IMG/VR virus record: IMGVR_UViG_3300022934_002389
Span: 1-64,000 of that record
DNA: 64,000 bases
Reading direction: 5' to 3' (one strand)
Source: a virus
Positions 36,880 to 45,088 of this stretch are shown here, piece by piece (position 1 is the stretch's first letter; each line of letters begins with the position of its first letter). The notes under the pieces were generated by a model. That model saw only the letters and a list, made by a program, of their open reading frames with translations. It was not told where the DNA came from and did no database searches. A program made the translations under genes and the position numbers.

Positions 36880-37557
36880 TATGATGTTGTGTTTATTTCA
36901 TATCAAGAACCTAATGCAGACGAAAATTATGAACTACTGCTAGAACGTGTACCAAATGCAAAACGTGTACATGGAGTAAAAGGTATTCACCAAGCACATA
37001 TCGAAGCAGCAAAACTTTGCGAAACTGAAATGTTTTGGATTGTTGACGGTGACGCACAAATTGTAGATGATTTTAGTTTTGAATATCGTGTTCCACGTTG
37101 GGACAGAGACATGGTGCATGTATGGCGTACACAAAACCCAATTAATGATCTAGTATATGGTTATGGCGGACTAAAACTGTTTCCAAGAATGTTAACTATT
37201 AATATGGATACAAGTAAGCCTGACATGACAACAAGTATTACAAACAAATTCAAGGCTGTCCAACAAATATCAAACTTAACTTGTTTTAATACAGGACCTT
37301 TTGAAACATGGAAGTCAGCATTTAGAGAATGCTGTAAACTTTCATCAGGTGTTATTGACAGACAAAAAGACTTAGAAACACAAGAGCGTTTGGATATTTG
37401 GTGTACAAAAGGTGTAGATAAACCATATGGTGAATATGCTATAGCAGGTGCAAAAGCAGGTGCAGCATATGGTAAAGAAAATGCAACTAATATTGCTGCA
37501 CTAAAACTTATTAATGACTTTGATTGGCTAAAGGATAAGTTCAATGCAGACACATGA
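34993..37557 (+). CDS. Multi-repeat glycosyltransferase-like protein
   Basis: 854 residues. It contains six consecutive ~100-residue units beginning near residues 1, 116, 220, 323, 423 and 527, then a C-terminal domain from residue 630 related to the DGD-type protein at 18308 (Y-Q-E-P-N-A, K-R-V-H-G-V, V-D685-G-D687). Each unit has (T)-E-M-F-W, a D-R-x-x-N-H-x-F segment, L-x-N-G-x-x-L-F-S-K, and E-I-E-H-R-F ... W-x-x-V-A-S. The units resemble the centre of the C-terminal domain (E-T-E-M-F-W-I-V-D-G-D), but with the D-G-D lost. It could be a scaffold or binding array ending in one active transferase domain. Confidence 0.6.
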   Translation: MYDIFFIGVKNDTYEYLKANFVTAKYAPNFLTAQSQSLTDFFWVVPDDVSIVENFTFDYEPDDWSKNYNHVFLNDTKYDGVCLIPKDNEITLDEIEKRCYNKQKQVELQVSVPKPYDKFYIETYDDYKDALESSNTAMFWALSYNLELKEDFDFDLHFAHDNIYDKETNHVFVHEVNGQKLYNGVALLTKARILTKKEIEHRFIVNRKEWNIVASGPVKYNKFVIDSWEDYQYALENSNTEMFWGTSVNIDTSGFAFDTYFTHDNEYDRKTNHAFIHRVDDNDLYNGVFLFSKHAPVSQREIEHRFIVNHKPWDVVASKPIQYDKFPIDSYQDYVTALNSSTTEMFWGIPKDVDVADDFKFDLYFEHSNTYDRSVNHAFLNNDTYDGIMLFSKQSPVSQREVDYRFYANKKEWDIVASTPKPFDVFNIDTYEQYLQALDNTTTELFWFSTNNIALDEKFVNSFYISHHEQIDRKQNHSFVHKVEDKDLRTGAYLCSIHKPVSKKEIEHRHLVERKEWNNVASGPAQYDRFNVESWEDYLRAVKMSKTELFYADDPNIDTSKFRFNMYFDHANTYDRKQNHAFVHKDGSETGYNGLFLLSKQSPITKKEIEHRFVVNHKPWNIMASEYKIYDVVFISYQEPNADENYELLLERVPNAKRVHGVKGIHQAHIEAAKLCETEMFWIVDGDAQIVDDFSFEYRVPRWDRDMVHVWRTQNPINDLVYGYGGLKLFPRMLTINMDTSKPDMTTSITNKFKAVQQISNLTCFNTGPFETWKSAFRECCKLSSGVIDRQKDLETQERLDIWCTKGVDKPYGEYAIAGAKAGAAYGKENATNIAALKLINDFDWLKDKFNADT

Positions 37558-38452
37558 GTTACTTGATAGATTTGAATTGATGTATCCTAGAGATACTAGA
37601 TTAAGTGATTTACGTAGAGCATATATTGACAAAGATATGAGTAGTATCTTTAGACTACTTCCTACTGTTATACGTGGAAGTACAGATGATTTGCGTAAAG
37701 TAATGATGGAAAATAATTTACACAGTTTGTTTAGACTTGCAGAAGATGAAGAATTGCGTAAGTTATTATTAGAAAACAATACATATAAACTTTGGCCAGT
37801 ATTGAAAAGATTTAAAGATACAAGATTTATTGATGCGTTTAAAAATCTACAAATAAACAATATTGAATACGATACAGATTGTTTTAGTAGAGGACAACTT
37901 GAAAGTAAACTTTGGTTAGTACAAGAATTACAAAGACAAAAAATTGATTTAGGCACAGTATTTCTTTGTGCAGGATGGTACGCTACACTTGCTACAATGT
38001 TATTTGAAAGTAACATTAAGTTGGATAAAGTTAGATCTTTTGACGTTGATCCTACTTGCGCAAACATTGCTGAAGTTTTCAATAAGCCTTGGGTAAAAGA
38101 AGAATGGCAGTTTAAAGCCTGTACACAAGATATTATGGAAATACAATGGGATGGGCATAGTTATCCTGTAAATAGAAGTGATGGTAGTGTTTGTATGCTT
38201 TATGATACACCAGATACAATTATTAATACTAGTTGCGAACATATAGAAAACTTTGCAAAATGGTATGATTCAATACCAGAAGGTAAATTAGTTGTACTAC
38301 AAAGCAACAACTATTATGAAATTGAAGAACATGTAAATTGTGTAGGAAGTATTGAAGAGTTTGCAGTAAAGGCATCTATGAATAATATTTTATATGCAGG
38401 TGAATTTGATTTGCCCAAGTATACGAGGTTTATGTTAATTGGATTTAAGTAA
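37544..38452 (+). CDS. Class I SAM methyltransferase-like protein
   Basis: 302 residues. Residues ~1-105 form a charged helical region (L-R-K-L-L-L-E-N-N). The second part has a Rossmann start V-F-L-C-A-G-W-Y-A-T-L-A, then V-R-S-F-D-V-D-P-T-C-A where an acidic residue would bind SAM ribose, and I-I-N-T-S-C-E-H-I. The G-x-G-x-G motif is modified (C-A-G-W-Y), so activity is inferred by fold. The start overlaps the repeat protein by 14 bases. Confidence 0.55.
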   Translation: MQTHELLDRFELMYPRDTRLSDLRRAYIDKDMSSIFRLLPTVIRGSTDDLRKVMMENNLHSLFRLAEDEELRKLLLENNTYKLWPVLKRFKDTRFIDAFKNLQINNIEYDTDCFSRGQLESKLWLVQELQRQKIDLGTVFLCAGWYATLATMLFESNIKLDKVRSFDVDPTCANIAEVFNKPWVKEEWQFKACTQDIMEIQWDGHSYPVNRSDGSVCMLYDTPDTIINTSCEHIENFAKWYDSIPEGKLVVLQSNNYYEIEEHVNCVGSIEEFAVKASMNNILYAGEFDLPKYTRFMLIGFK

Positions 38453-38666
38453 GTTTACAACTAGACAGTTGCAATTAGAATGTGCAAGAGCACTGAGCAC
38501 AATGCAAGCAACTAATAACAACATATGGCAGTTTAACAAAGAAGCACACCATAACAGTTGGAATTGGTATTGTGCTGTCATACACTGGTATATTGAACAG
38601 TATGGTGATTTACCTAGTAAAGTCGGCCCTGGCAAGGATGTGGAGTTAGTTTACGATAATGTATAA
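38439..38666 (+). CDS. Small aromatic-rich protein of unknown function
   Basis: 75 residues starting at TTG 38439, 10 nt after GAGG and overlapping the previous stop by 14 bases. It reads S-K-F-T-T-R-Q-L-Q-L-E-C-A-R-A-L, then N-S-W-N-W-Y-C-A-V-I-H-W-Y-I-E-Q-Y-G-D and P-S-K-V-G-P-G-K-D. It has four Trp and two Cys. It is the only small gene next to a SPASM radical SAM gene (8-base overlap), so a substrate or partner role is conceivable. Its even, folded-protein composition argues as much for an ordinary small phage protein. Confidence 0.5.
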   Translation: MDLSKFTTRQLQLECARALSTMQATNNNIWQFNKEAHHNSWNWYCAVIHWYIEQYGDLPSKVGPGKDVELVYDNV

Positions 38667-39726
38667 TTATGAAGATATTAAAACTATTCATTTAGAAGTT
38701 ACACAAAACTGTCAAGCCAGTTGTCCAATGTGTGATCGAAACATGAATGGTGAAGGAATAAATCCTCATATTAACCTTGATGAATTGTACTATGAAGATT
38801 GCGTAAAGATATTTGATGCTTCCTTTATAAAACAATTGGATACTATGTACATGTGTGGTAATTTGGGCGATCCTATTGTTGCACAAGATACACTTGAAAT
38901 ATTCAAATATTTTAGAAAGCATAACCCTAATATGTGGTTAAGCATGAATACAAACGGAGGAGCAAAAAATGAAGAATGGTGGAGACAACTGGCTGAAGTT
39001 TTTGGAAGGATGGGTGCCGTTATATTTAGTGTTGACGGTTTGCGTGACACTAATCATCTATATCGCCAAGGTGTTGTATGGGATAATGTAGAACGCAATA
39101 TGAGAGCCTTTATAGACGCAGGTGGCAGGGCACGTTGGGACTATTTGATATTTGAACATAACCAGCATCAAGTAGAAGAAGCAGAAGCACTTGCTAATGA
39201 ATGGGGTTGCGAAAAGTTTATGAAGAAAAAGACTGGACGCTTTATTACACAAGATTCAAAAAAGAAAGAATCGCATCAAGCAGTTGATCGTAAAGGTAAA
39301 GAAACTACTGAACTAAAAAAACCTGATGAAAAGTACCAAAACAAAGCTTTAACTAAACAAGATAAAATTATAGAAAAATACGGAAGTATGGATGCATATT
39401 ACAATGCTGTTCCTGTAATATGTAAAGTAAAAAAAGAAAACAGTCTGTTTATAACAGCAGAAGGACTTGCGTTGCCCTGCTGCTGGACTGCTGGACGTAT
39501 GTACAAATGGTGGCATAAAGATCCTAAAATAGAACAAATATGGGATTTCATTGAAGATAAAACAAAATTAGATGCACGTAATGGATTAGAAAAAGTTTTT
39601 AAAACAGGTATTTTTGATGCTATACAAAACAGTTGGAATAAGCCGAGTTGTTTTGCAGGTAAATTAAAAGTTTGTGCTATGAAGTGCGGTGCGGAGTTTG
39701 ATCCATTTGCGGAGCAATTTAAATGA
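38659..39726 (+). CDS. SPASM-type radical SAM protein
   Basis: 355 residues. The core motif is near the N-terminus: C18-x3-C22-x2-C25 (N-C-Q-A-S-C-P-M-C-D-R). S-M-N-T-N-G-G and F-S-V-D-G-L follow. The C-terminal part has V-I-C-K-V, A-L-P-C-C-W-T and C-F-A-G ... V-C-A-M-K-C-G, a SPASM-like auxiliary cluster region. A Lys-rich stretch (residues ~193-235) interrupts it. It is a homologue of the genes at 42765/43411 and 45066. It overlaps both neighbours (8 and 4 bases). SPASM enzymes modify peptides or sugars, but here the target is unknown. Confidence 0.85.
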   Translation: MYNYEDIKTIHLEVTQNCQASCPMCDRNMNGEGINPHINLDELYYEDCVKIFDASFIKQLDTMYMCGNLGDPIVAQDTLEIFKYFRKHNPNMWLSMNTNGGAKNEEWWRQLAEVFGRMGAVIFSVDGLRDTNHLYRQGVVWDNVERNMRAFIDAGGRARWDYLIFEHNQHQVEEAEALANEWGCEKFMKKKTGRFITQDSKKKESHQAVDRKGKETTELKKPDEKYQNKALTKQDKIIEKYGSMDAYYNAVPVICKVKKENSLFITAEGLALPCCWTAGRMYKWWHKDPKIEQIWDFIEDKTKLDARNGLEKVFKTGIFDAIQNSWNKPSCFAGKLKVCAMKCGAEFDPFAEQFK

Positions 39727-40448
39727 TATTATTTAATGGATGCAGTTTTACATACGGCGATGAATTAATAGATGCTGAAAATACATGTTTTGCTGCACTT
39801 GCAGGAAAAAAATTAAATCAAGATTTTAAAAATTTAGGAACACTCGGCGGCAGTAATCATAGGATTGTTAGAACTACATTTGCAAATTTAGATGAAAATA
39901 TTAAAGCAGCAGTTATACAATGGACATCTCCTACAAGATTTGAACATTTTGTACAAGATAGTTTAGAGACAAACGATGGATATAGAAAAGTTACTTTACA
40001 AAAATTAGGACCTATAGGTCACCATCATGATAGGACTATATGGAGAATGTTTAATGCAAACCAGTATAGTAAAACAAATCTTGCACTTAAAAAATATGCA
40101 GTGCAAGTTAGAACTTATAGAGCAAACTGTATAGAATTTTTATATCAAGTACATCAAATTCAAACAGCCTTAAGATTAGCAGATATACCTTATTTTATGG
40201 TAAACGGAATAAAAGAAATACATCAAGATATATTTCCAGATAATTTATCTCATTTAAGAAATAGTTGTCCTGTATATAATAAAATTGACTGGAGTGACAA
40301 AGTTTGGTTGTTAGATCCAAAAACTGATAGTATAGAAGACTGGACTAAACGTAATAACTATGCTATAGGTAGCGGCGAGCATCCACTTGAGGAAGCACAT
40401 GATGCTTTTTCTGATATAATACTACATAGATTGAAAGATAAAATATGA
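39723..40448 (+). CDS. SGNH/GDSL hydrolase-like protein
   Basis: 241 residues. F-N-G-C-S-F-T-Y-G-D-E provides the block I Ser, followed by L-G-T-L-G-G-S-N-H-R for block III. The C-terminal S-G-E-H-P-L-E-E-A-H-D region offers the catalytic His, with Glu where Asp is usual. A V-I-Q-W-T-S-P-T-R-F strand parallels V-I-V-Q-W-S-E-P-S-R in the gene at 20621, showing that these two are sisters. ATGA overlaps on both sides with a radical SAM gene and an oxygenase gene. Confidence 0.65.
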   Translation: MILFNGCSFTYGDELIDAENTCFAALAGKKLNQDFKNLGTLGGSNHRIVRTTFANLDENIKAAVIQWTSPTRFEHFVQDSLETNDGYRKVTLQKLGPIGHHHDRTIWRMFNANQYSKTNLALKKYAVQVRTYRANCIEFLYQVHQIQTALRLADIPYFMVNGIKEIHQDIFPDNLSHLRNSCPVYNKIDWSDKVWLLDPKTDSIEDWTKRNNYAIGSGEHPLEEAHDAFSDIILHRLKDKI

Positions 40449-41443
40449 TAGAGGTACATTCAGAACCGTTTACATACTATACTAAAGAAGAGTTTTTTAA
40501 TGCTGCGGTATTTTCTTACTTAGATAAAACTTATCCCTACGATAAAATTTATCAATATGCAAAACTCGAAGGTACCCATGAAGCAAAAGGTATTGCTGAA
40601 AATAATTATGTTTTACCATTAGAAATTGCAGATTATGAAGACGGCATTGATGAAGGAAAACAAAAACAGTTTTATCCTGCATTTGACACTATACTTAATG
40701 AATTGCCTAAACTAAAAAAAGTAATTTTTGGTAAAGATTTTAATCATGATAGTTTTTATGTAAATTATCATCACGACCTTGACGGTAGTTTTATAGAAAC
40801 GCACAATGATTTAAAAGACTTTAGGTGGTTGGTAACTTGTCAAATTTATTTCGATTACGGTAATCAAGGTGCTTGGACAGTAGACAAACGCGGAGAAATG
40901 CACAGTCAAGTACCTCAAAAACCTAACTTCTTTTATGCTATACCTGCTACTAATTACAGTTGGCATTGTGTAGATGACATTGTTGATACCAAAAGATCTA
41001 TATTATTTAGATTTGCTAAACGCAGACACAGAAGTGTGTTACGACCAAGTAAAAGTAAATTAGCATTTGTTATCGATAATACAATTAAACATAGTGATAA
41101 GACTTATATTAAAATGAGTATGCGAATGGGCAATCTTACAGAAGCATGGCTTGCCTCAAAAGACTGTGAAAATATTTTCCATACAAAATGGAAAGATGAA
41201 GATCAAAAAGAACGATTATTATACCATCTTATAGAAAAAGGTTATGATCCGATTGTTATTCCGTCAGGTTGTTTTCCTAACAATCCGTTAAGTCCTGAAC
41301 ACGATGAATATAGAGTAATTCAAGAATCAGATGCTCAACAATATGATGATATGGTTTTTAGAAAAGATGATTCTGATCCTCTGTTTTGTAAAGCAGAAGA
41401 AATATTAGAAAAACATAATCCTATGGAATACGAAGACGTATGA
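40445..41443 (+). CDS. 2OG-Fe(II) oxygenase-like protein with C-terminal extension
   Basis: 332 residues. The N-terminal ~200 residues hold E-T-H-N-D (H-x-D), then C-Q-I-Y-F-D-Y-G, F-F-Y-A-I-P-A, S-W-H-C-V-D-D (distal His) and R-S-I-L-F-R-F (2OG-binding Arg). This is the arrangement of 2OG oxygenases. Residues ~205-332 form a separate unassigned domain (L-A-F-V-I-D-N-T-I-K, T-Y-I-K-M-S-M-R-M-G, Y-D-P-I-V-I-P-S-G). Fusion suggests the second domain binds the substrate or partner. ATGA junctions at both ends. Confidence 0.65.
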   Translation: MIEVHSEPFTYYTKEEFFNAAVFSYLDKTYPYDKIYQYAKLEGTHEAKGIAENNYVLPLEIADYEDGIDEGKQKQFYPAFDTILNELPKLKKVIFGKDFNHDSFYVNYHHDLDGSFIETHNDLKDFRWLVTCQIYFDYGNQGAWTVDKRGEMHSQVPQKPNFFYAIPATNYSWHCVDDIVDTKRSILFRFAKRRHRSVLRPSKSKLAFVIDNTIKHSDKTYIKMSMRMGNLTEAWLASKDCENIFHTKWKDEDQKERLLYHLIEKGYDPIVIPSGCFPNNPLSPEHDEYRVIQESDAQQYDDMVFRKDDSDPLFCKAEEILEKHNPMEYEDV

Positions 41444-42765
41444 TTAAAACACTTGAAGATATGCGAAACGAATTAGAAAAGTTAGGATTAAATCCCGATA
41501 CATTCTGTTTTGCACCTTACATTAACGCTGACTTGGATCAATCCGGTTCTGTATATACATGCTACAGGGGTAGAGAACGTGTAGGCAATTGGAAGAAACA
41601 ACCATTTACAAAACTGTTTAACAATGATTATTATAAAAATATTAGGAATGACCTGTATTGCGGACAAAGAAATAAAAATTGCGTAAGTTGTTGGAATGCA
41701 GAAGATTCTAATAGTAAGTCGCCTAGAATGGATTTTTTTGGAGATTTTGAAAGACAAGTTGAAGATAAAGATGCACTTATAGATTTTATAAAAAATAATC
41801 CAGACGAATCTAGACTTACTGATCTTGAAAGGATAGAAATACGTCCTAGTAATTTATGTAATTTGCAATGTATGCACTGCGGCCCAGGCAGTAGTACACT
41901 TTGGGTAACAAGTTTAACTGACAAAGAAACTTTTGAAATATATGAAGAAACATCTTACGATGTTGGTAAAGAAGTTGATGATTTAGATGAATCTGTTACA
42001 CATAATAATATATCTAAATTATTCAAAGTTGCTCTCAATAGCGAAAGCAGATATAAAGAAGACATAAAAGAATTACTCGCATCTGCTTCTATGATTCATT
42101 TTACAGGCGGTGAACCGTTACTTACTCCAGAACATATAGACTGGTTAGAATATATGACAAGTAAAAATCCGCAAGATCAAAAATTAGTCTATAATACAAA
42201 TCTTAATGTCAAAGACATATCAAAGTATTTAAAGTATTGGATGAAGTTTAAACAAGTAGAAATTGTTTGTAGTATAGATGCATCGTTTGACACATATGAT
42301 TTTTTTAGAATGCGTGGAGATATTGAACTTGTTAAAAGCAATTTACGCAGAATTAAAGATTTCAATTTAAGTAACATAATTCTAAAAGGCACTGTAACAT
42401 TTAACATGTTTAGTGCTTTGCGTTGGACTGATATTTTAAACAATTGGTTAGAGTATGATTTATTATTTCATACTAGTCTAGTACTAGATAATCCTGTATC
42501 TAGTTTAGAATTACCAGATTCTATTAGACAAAGATGTATAAACGAAATGCAAGACAGTATAGAAAAAGCAAAACTGTCGACAAATAATAAAGATTTTATT
42601 GATAGGTGGGAATACTTTACAAATGATTGTTTGAATTATATGAAAAATAATTTTAACGGCCAAGAAAAATTATCTGAAAGATCTACAAAATATATTAAAC
42701 TGTGTGAACGTATTAACAATAAAAAAATGTTAGATTATTTTCCTGAACTAGAGGAATATGTTTAG
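41440..42765 (+). CDS. Radical SAM protein with N-terminal twitch-type Cys region
   Basis: 441 residues. N-terminal Cys: D-T-F-C-F-A-P, Y-T-C-Y-R-G and N-C-V-S-C-W-N. Core motif C140-x3-C144-x2-C147 (L-C-N-L-Q-C-M-H-C), then H-F-T-G-G-E-P-L-L. The C-terminus ends D-Y-F-P-E-L-E-E-Y, a variant of the shared P-E-M tail. The single Cys before Tyr in the second position (C-Y-R) follows the 19246/33470 subgroup rather than the Cys-Cys subgroup. The next gene starts on the last base of its stop codon. Confidence 0.85.
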   Translation: MIKTLEDMRNELEKLGLNPDTFCFAPYINADLDQSGSVYTCYRGRERVGNWKKQPFTKLFNNDYYKNIRNDLYCGQRNKNCVSCWNAEDSNSKSPRMDFFGDFERQVEDKDALIDFIKNNPDESRLTDLERIEIRPSNLCNLQCMHCGPGSSTLWVTSLTDKETFEIYEETSYDVGKEVDDLDESVTHNNISKLFKVALNSESRYKEDIKELLASASMIHFTGGEPLLTPEHIDWLEYMTSKNPQDQKLVYNTNLNVKDISKYLKYWMKFKQVEIVCSIDASFDTYDFFRMRGDIELVKSNLRRIKDFNLSNIILKGTVTFNMFSALRWTDILNNWLEYDLLFHTSLVLDNPVSSLELPDSIRQRCINEMQDSIEKAKLSTNNKDFIDRWEYFTNDCLNYMKNNFNGQEKLSERSTKYIKLCERINNKKMLDYFPELEEYV

Positions 42766-43430
42766 TGGATTACAGAAAGTTTGAAACATTAGAATTTAGT
42801 CCTACAACTTATTGCCAAGCAAAATGTCCTTTATGTCCAAGAACAGAGTTAGATGCAAAGGACAAATTAGTATATAGACATTTTTCCTTAGAAACTTATA
42901 AGAAGATGGTAGACACTGCTCCGAGTGCAGTCGAAGTAATTTATTTTTGCGGAGATTATGGAGATCCATTAATGCATCCTGATATAGAAGAAATGATAGA
43001 TTATGGATGTGCTTCAGGTAAAGAAGTTCAAGTAGCAACAAACGGTGGCCTAAGACAGAAAGATTGGTATGTAAGTATTGCAAAACGTTGGAAAGATCAA
43101 CTACGTTTGAATTTTGGTATAGATGGTATAACAGCAGAACAGAGTAGTAAATATAGAATTGAGGTAGATTTTAACAGAGCGTGGGAACATATGATTGCTG
43201 CAAATGAATCAGGTGCTGTAGTATGTTGGGATTTTTTAGTGTTTACATTTAATTATAGAAGTGTACCCGAAGCTATTGAATTAGCAAGGAAAAATAAATT
43301 AGAAATGGATATAAAATTAAATACTAGAGATTGGAAGTATAAAATTGTAGACAAAGAAATGAAAGAACAAGTTTTTGCTTGGGCAAATAAAGTCAGCGAA
43401 TGGAAATGGTATGACAAAGATAAAGTGTAG
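42765..43430 (+). CDS. Radical SAM core, split from its SPASM domain
   Basis: 221 residues from GTG 42765, 8 nt after GAGGAA. C17-x3-C21-x2-C24 (Y-C-Q-A-K-C-P-L-C-P-R), Y-F-C-G-D-Y-G-D-P-L, V-A-T-N-G-G and F-G-I-D-G-I form a complete radical SAM barrel start like the gene at 38659. It stops at TAG 43428 just where homologues continue into the SPASM region, which is found intact in the +1 frame. It is either a frameshifted gene, a programmed +1 frameshift or a true two-subunit enzyme. Confidence 0.7.
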   Translation: MDYRKFETLEFSPTTYCQAKCPLCPRTELDAKDKLVYRHFSLETYKKMVDTAPSAVEVIYFCGDYGDPLMHPDIEEMIDYGCASGKEVQVATNGGLRQKDWYVSIAKRWKDQLRLNFGIDGITAEQSSKYRIEVDFNRAWEHMIAANESGAVVCWDFLVFTFNYRSVPEAIELARKNKLEMDIKLNTRDWKYKIVDKEMKEQVFAWANKVSEWKWYDKDKV

Positions 43431-43689
43431 GACAAAAGGTATTGTTATAGACACTGACGGACATGCATGGCCCTGTTGCTGGACACTTACTGAGCCAAGC
43501 ATGTCTCCTTATCTAAAAAGTTTAGATAAAGACTGGAATTCTATTGCAAAAAATGGATTAGATGCTATAATAGATAGTGAAGCATTCAGTAAACATTTTA
43601 ACACTGAAGGTTGGGAAACAGATCCTGATCCTATATGCAAAAAATTTTGTAAAGCGATAAACAATGAATACAAAACACACAAAGATTAG
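43411..43689 (+). CDS. SPASM domain separated from its radical SAM core
   Basis: 92 residues from ATG 43411. The frame is open back to 43375, but that stretch only shadows the core gene. K-I-K-C-R-T-K-G-I-V-I-D-T-D-G-H-A-W-P-C-C-W-T and the later I-C-K-K-F-C match the C-terminal auxiliary-cluster region of the genes at 38659 and 45066. It overlaps the core gene by 20 bases in the +1 frame. Dropping one base near 43419 would join the two into a normal-length protein (W-Y-D-K then I-K-C-R). It may be translated by re-initiation. Confidence 0.6.
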   Translation: MTKIKCRTKGIVIDTDGHAWPCCWTLTEPSMSPYLKSLDKDWNSIAKNGLDAIIDSEAFSKHFNTEGWETDPDPICKKFCKAINNEYKTHKD

Positions 43690-45088
43690 CGACACATTTT
43701 GTTTATTACCTTGGGTGCATCTAAGCACAAGACCAGACGGTAGTATGAGAGTATGCTGCACAGCAAATGCAAGTTCAGTTGGTGCAACAAATGATAAAGA
43801 ACACGGGGGCCAAGTAGGCATTCTTAAGGATGATGAAGGACGTCCTAACAATTTAAATGTAAGTGATTTTCAAAGTGCTTGGAACAGCACATACATGAAG
43901 AATGTACGTAAGCAAATGCTTGCTGGTGAAAAGCCACCTAGTTGTTTAAAATGTTTTAAAGAAGAAGCAGCAGGTCATCGTAGTAAACGTATGTGGGAAA
44001 CAGACTACTGGAGTCAGCGTGTTGATGTAGATAAGATACTACAAGAAACAAATGAAGACGGCAGTGTGCCACCTAATCTAGCGTATATTGATTTACGTTT
44101 CGGAACAAAATGTCAACTTGCATGTGTAATGTGTTCACCGCATGATAGTTCAGGTTGGATTAAAGATTGGAAGGCAATTTTTCCTGCTGTTAAAAATGAG
44201 TCTCTCAAAGAAATTATGCAATGGGAAAACAAAGGCAGTACAAACGGAAGTAGTTACAACTGGCACAAACAAAATCCTGTGTTTTGGGAGCAATTCTATG
44301 AACAAATGCCGAGTATGCAGCAGATTTATTTTGCCGGTGGCGAGAGTCTTATTATCGAGGAACACTATGAAATACTTGAACATGCAATTAAAATGGGTTA
44401 TGCAAAAGATCTTGAACTACGTTATAACTCAAATGGAGTTGAATGGAGAGAAGATTTATTTGATTTATGGCGAGAATTCAAACTTGTGCGTTTTCACTAT
44501 TCGATAGATAGTATTAAAGAAATGAATAGTTATATTCGTTATCCAAGCGAATGGAAACGTCAAGAAGAAGTGTTTCGTATTTTAGATACACAAACTAGTA
44601 ATAATGTAGAAGTTACTATTGCATGTGCAGTTCAAGCACTTAATGTATATTATCTTCCTGACTTTATTCAATGGAAACTAGAACAAGGTTTTAAGAAAAT
44701 AAACATGTGGCCATTTGGCGCAGGTGGCATTAGTCAGCATTTTGTATATTGGCCTGCCCATTTAAATGTAAAAGTTTTGCCTAAATGGTTTAAAGAAGAA
44801 TGTAGACGCAAGTACGAATCATGGTATCCTTGGTGGGAAGAAAACTGGGAACTTGGTATTCCTAGATGGCACAAAGGTAAAGTTACGTATGAACAATTCC
44901 GTAGTGCAGAATACGGAATTAAACGTCTTAATGGTATTTTAAGTTTTATGGAAAGTGAAGACTGGAGTAGACGCTTACCAGAAATGAAAGAATTTTTAGA
45001 TTTGTGCGATCGCCAACGTGGCATAACATTTGCAGAAACTTTTCCTGAAATGAAAGATATATTCGATGTTTCATTTGAAACACAGTGA
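43664..45088 (+). CDS. Radical SAM protein with N-terminal twitch-type Cys region
   Basis: 474 residues. Twitch-type Cys: D-T-F-C13-L-L-P-W, R-V-C31-C32 and S-C-L-K-C-F. Core motif C150-x3-C154-x2-C157 (K-C-Q-L-A-C-V-M-C). The glycine motif is A-G-G-E-S-L rather than the usual G-G-E-P. It is closest to the gene at 52714 (shared Y-I-R-Y-P-S-x-W-K, E-D-W-S and C-terminal P-E-M/P-E-L tail). It overlaps the upstream SPASM gene by 26 bases and the next gene by 23. Confidence 0.85.
   Translation: MNTKHTKISDTFCLLPWVHLSTRPDGSMRVCCTANASSVGATNDKEHGGQVGILKDDEGRPNNLNVSDFQSAWNSTYMKNVRKQMLAGEKPPSCLKCFKEEAAGHRSKRMWETDYWSQRVDVDKILQETNEDGSVPPNLAYIDLRFGTKCQLACVMCSPHDSSGWIKDWKAIFPAVKNESLKEIMQWENKGSTNGSSYNWHKQNPVFWEQFYEQMPSMQQIYFAGGESLIIEEHYEILEHAIKMGYAKDLELRYNSNGVEWREDLFDLWREFKLVRFHYSIDSIKEMNSYIRYPSEWKRQEEVFRILDTQTSNNVEVTIACAVQALNVYYLPDFIQWKLEQGFKKINMWPFGAGGISQHFVYWPAHLNVKVLPKWFKEECRRKYESWYPWWEENWELGIPRWHKGKVTYEQFRSAEYGIKRLNGILSFMESEDWSRRLPEMKEFLDLCDRQRGITFAETFPEMKDIFDVSFETQ

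Noticed and set aside
37528-38082. 184-codon minus-strand frame
   Set aside because: Antisense to the methyltransferase-like gene, with low-complexity Ser/Leu-rich product typical of shadows. No other minus-strand gene exists here.
43558-43851. Minus-strand open frame opposite the SPASM/twitch junction
   Set aside because: Its length is explained by antisense reading of the + genes. No motif or ribosome-binding site supports it.
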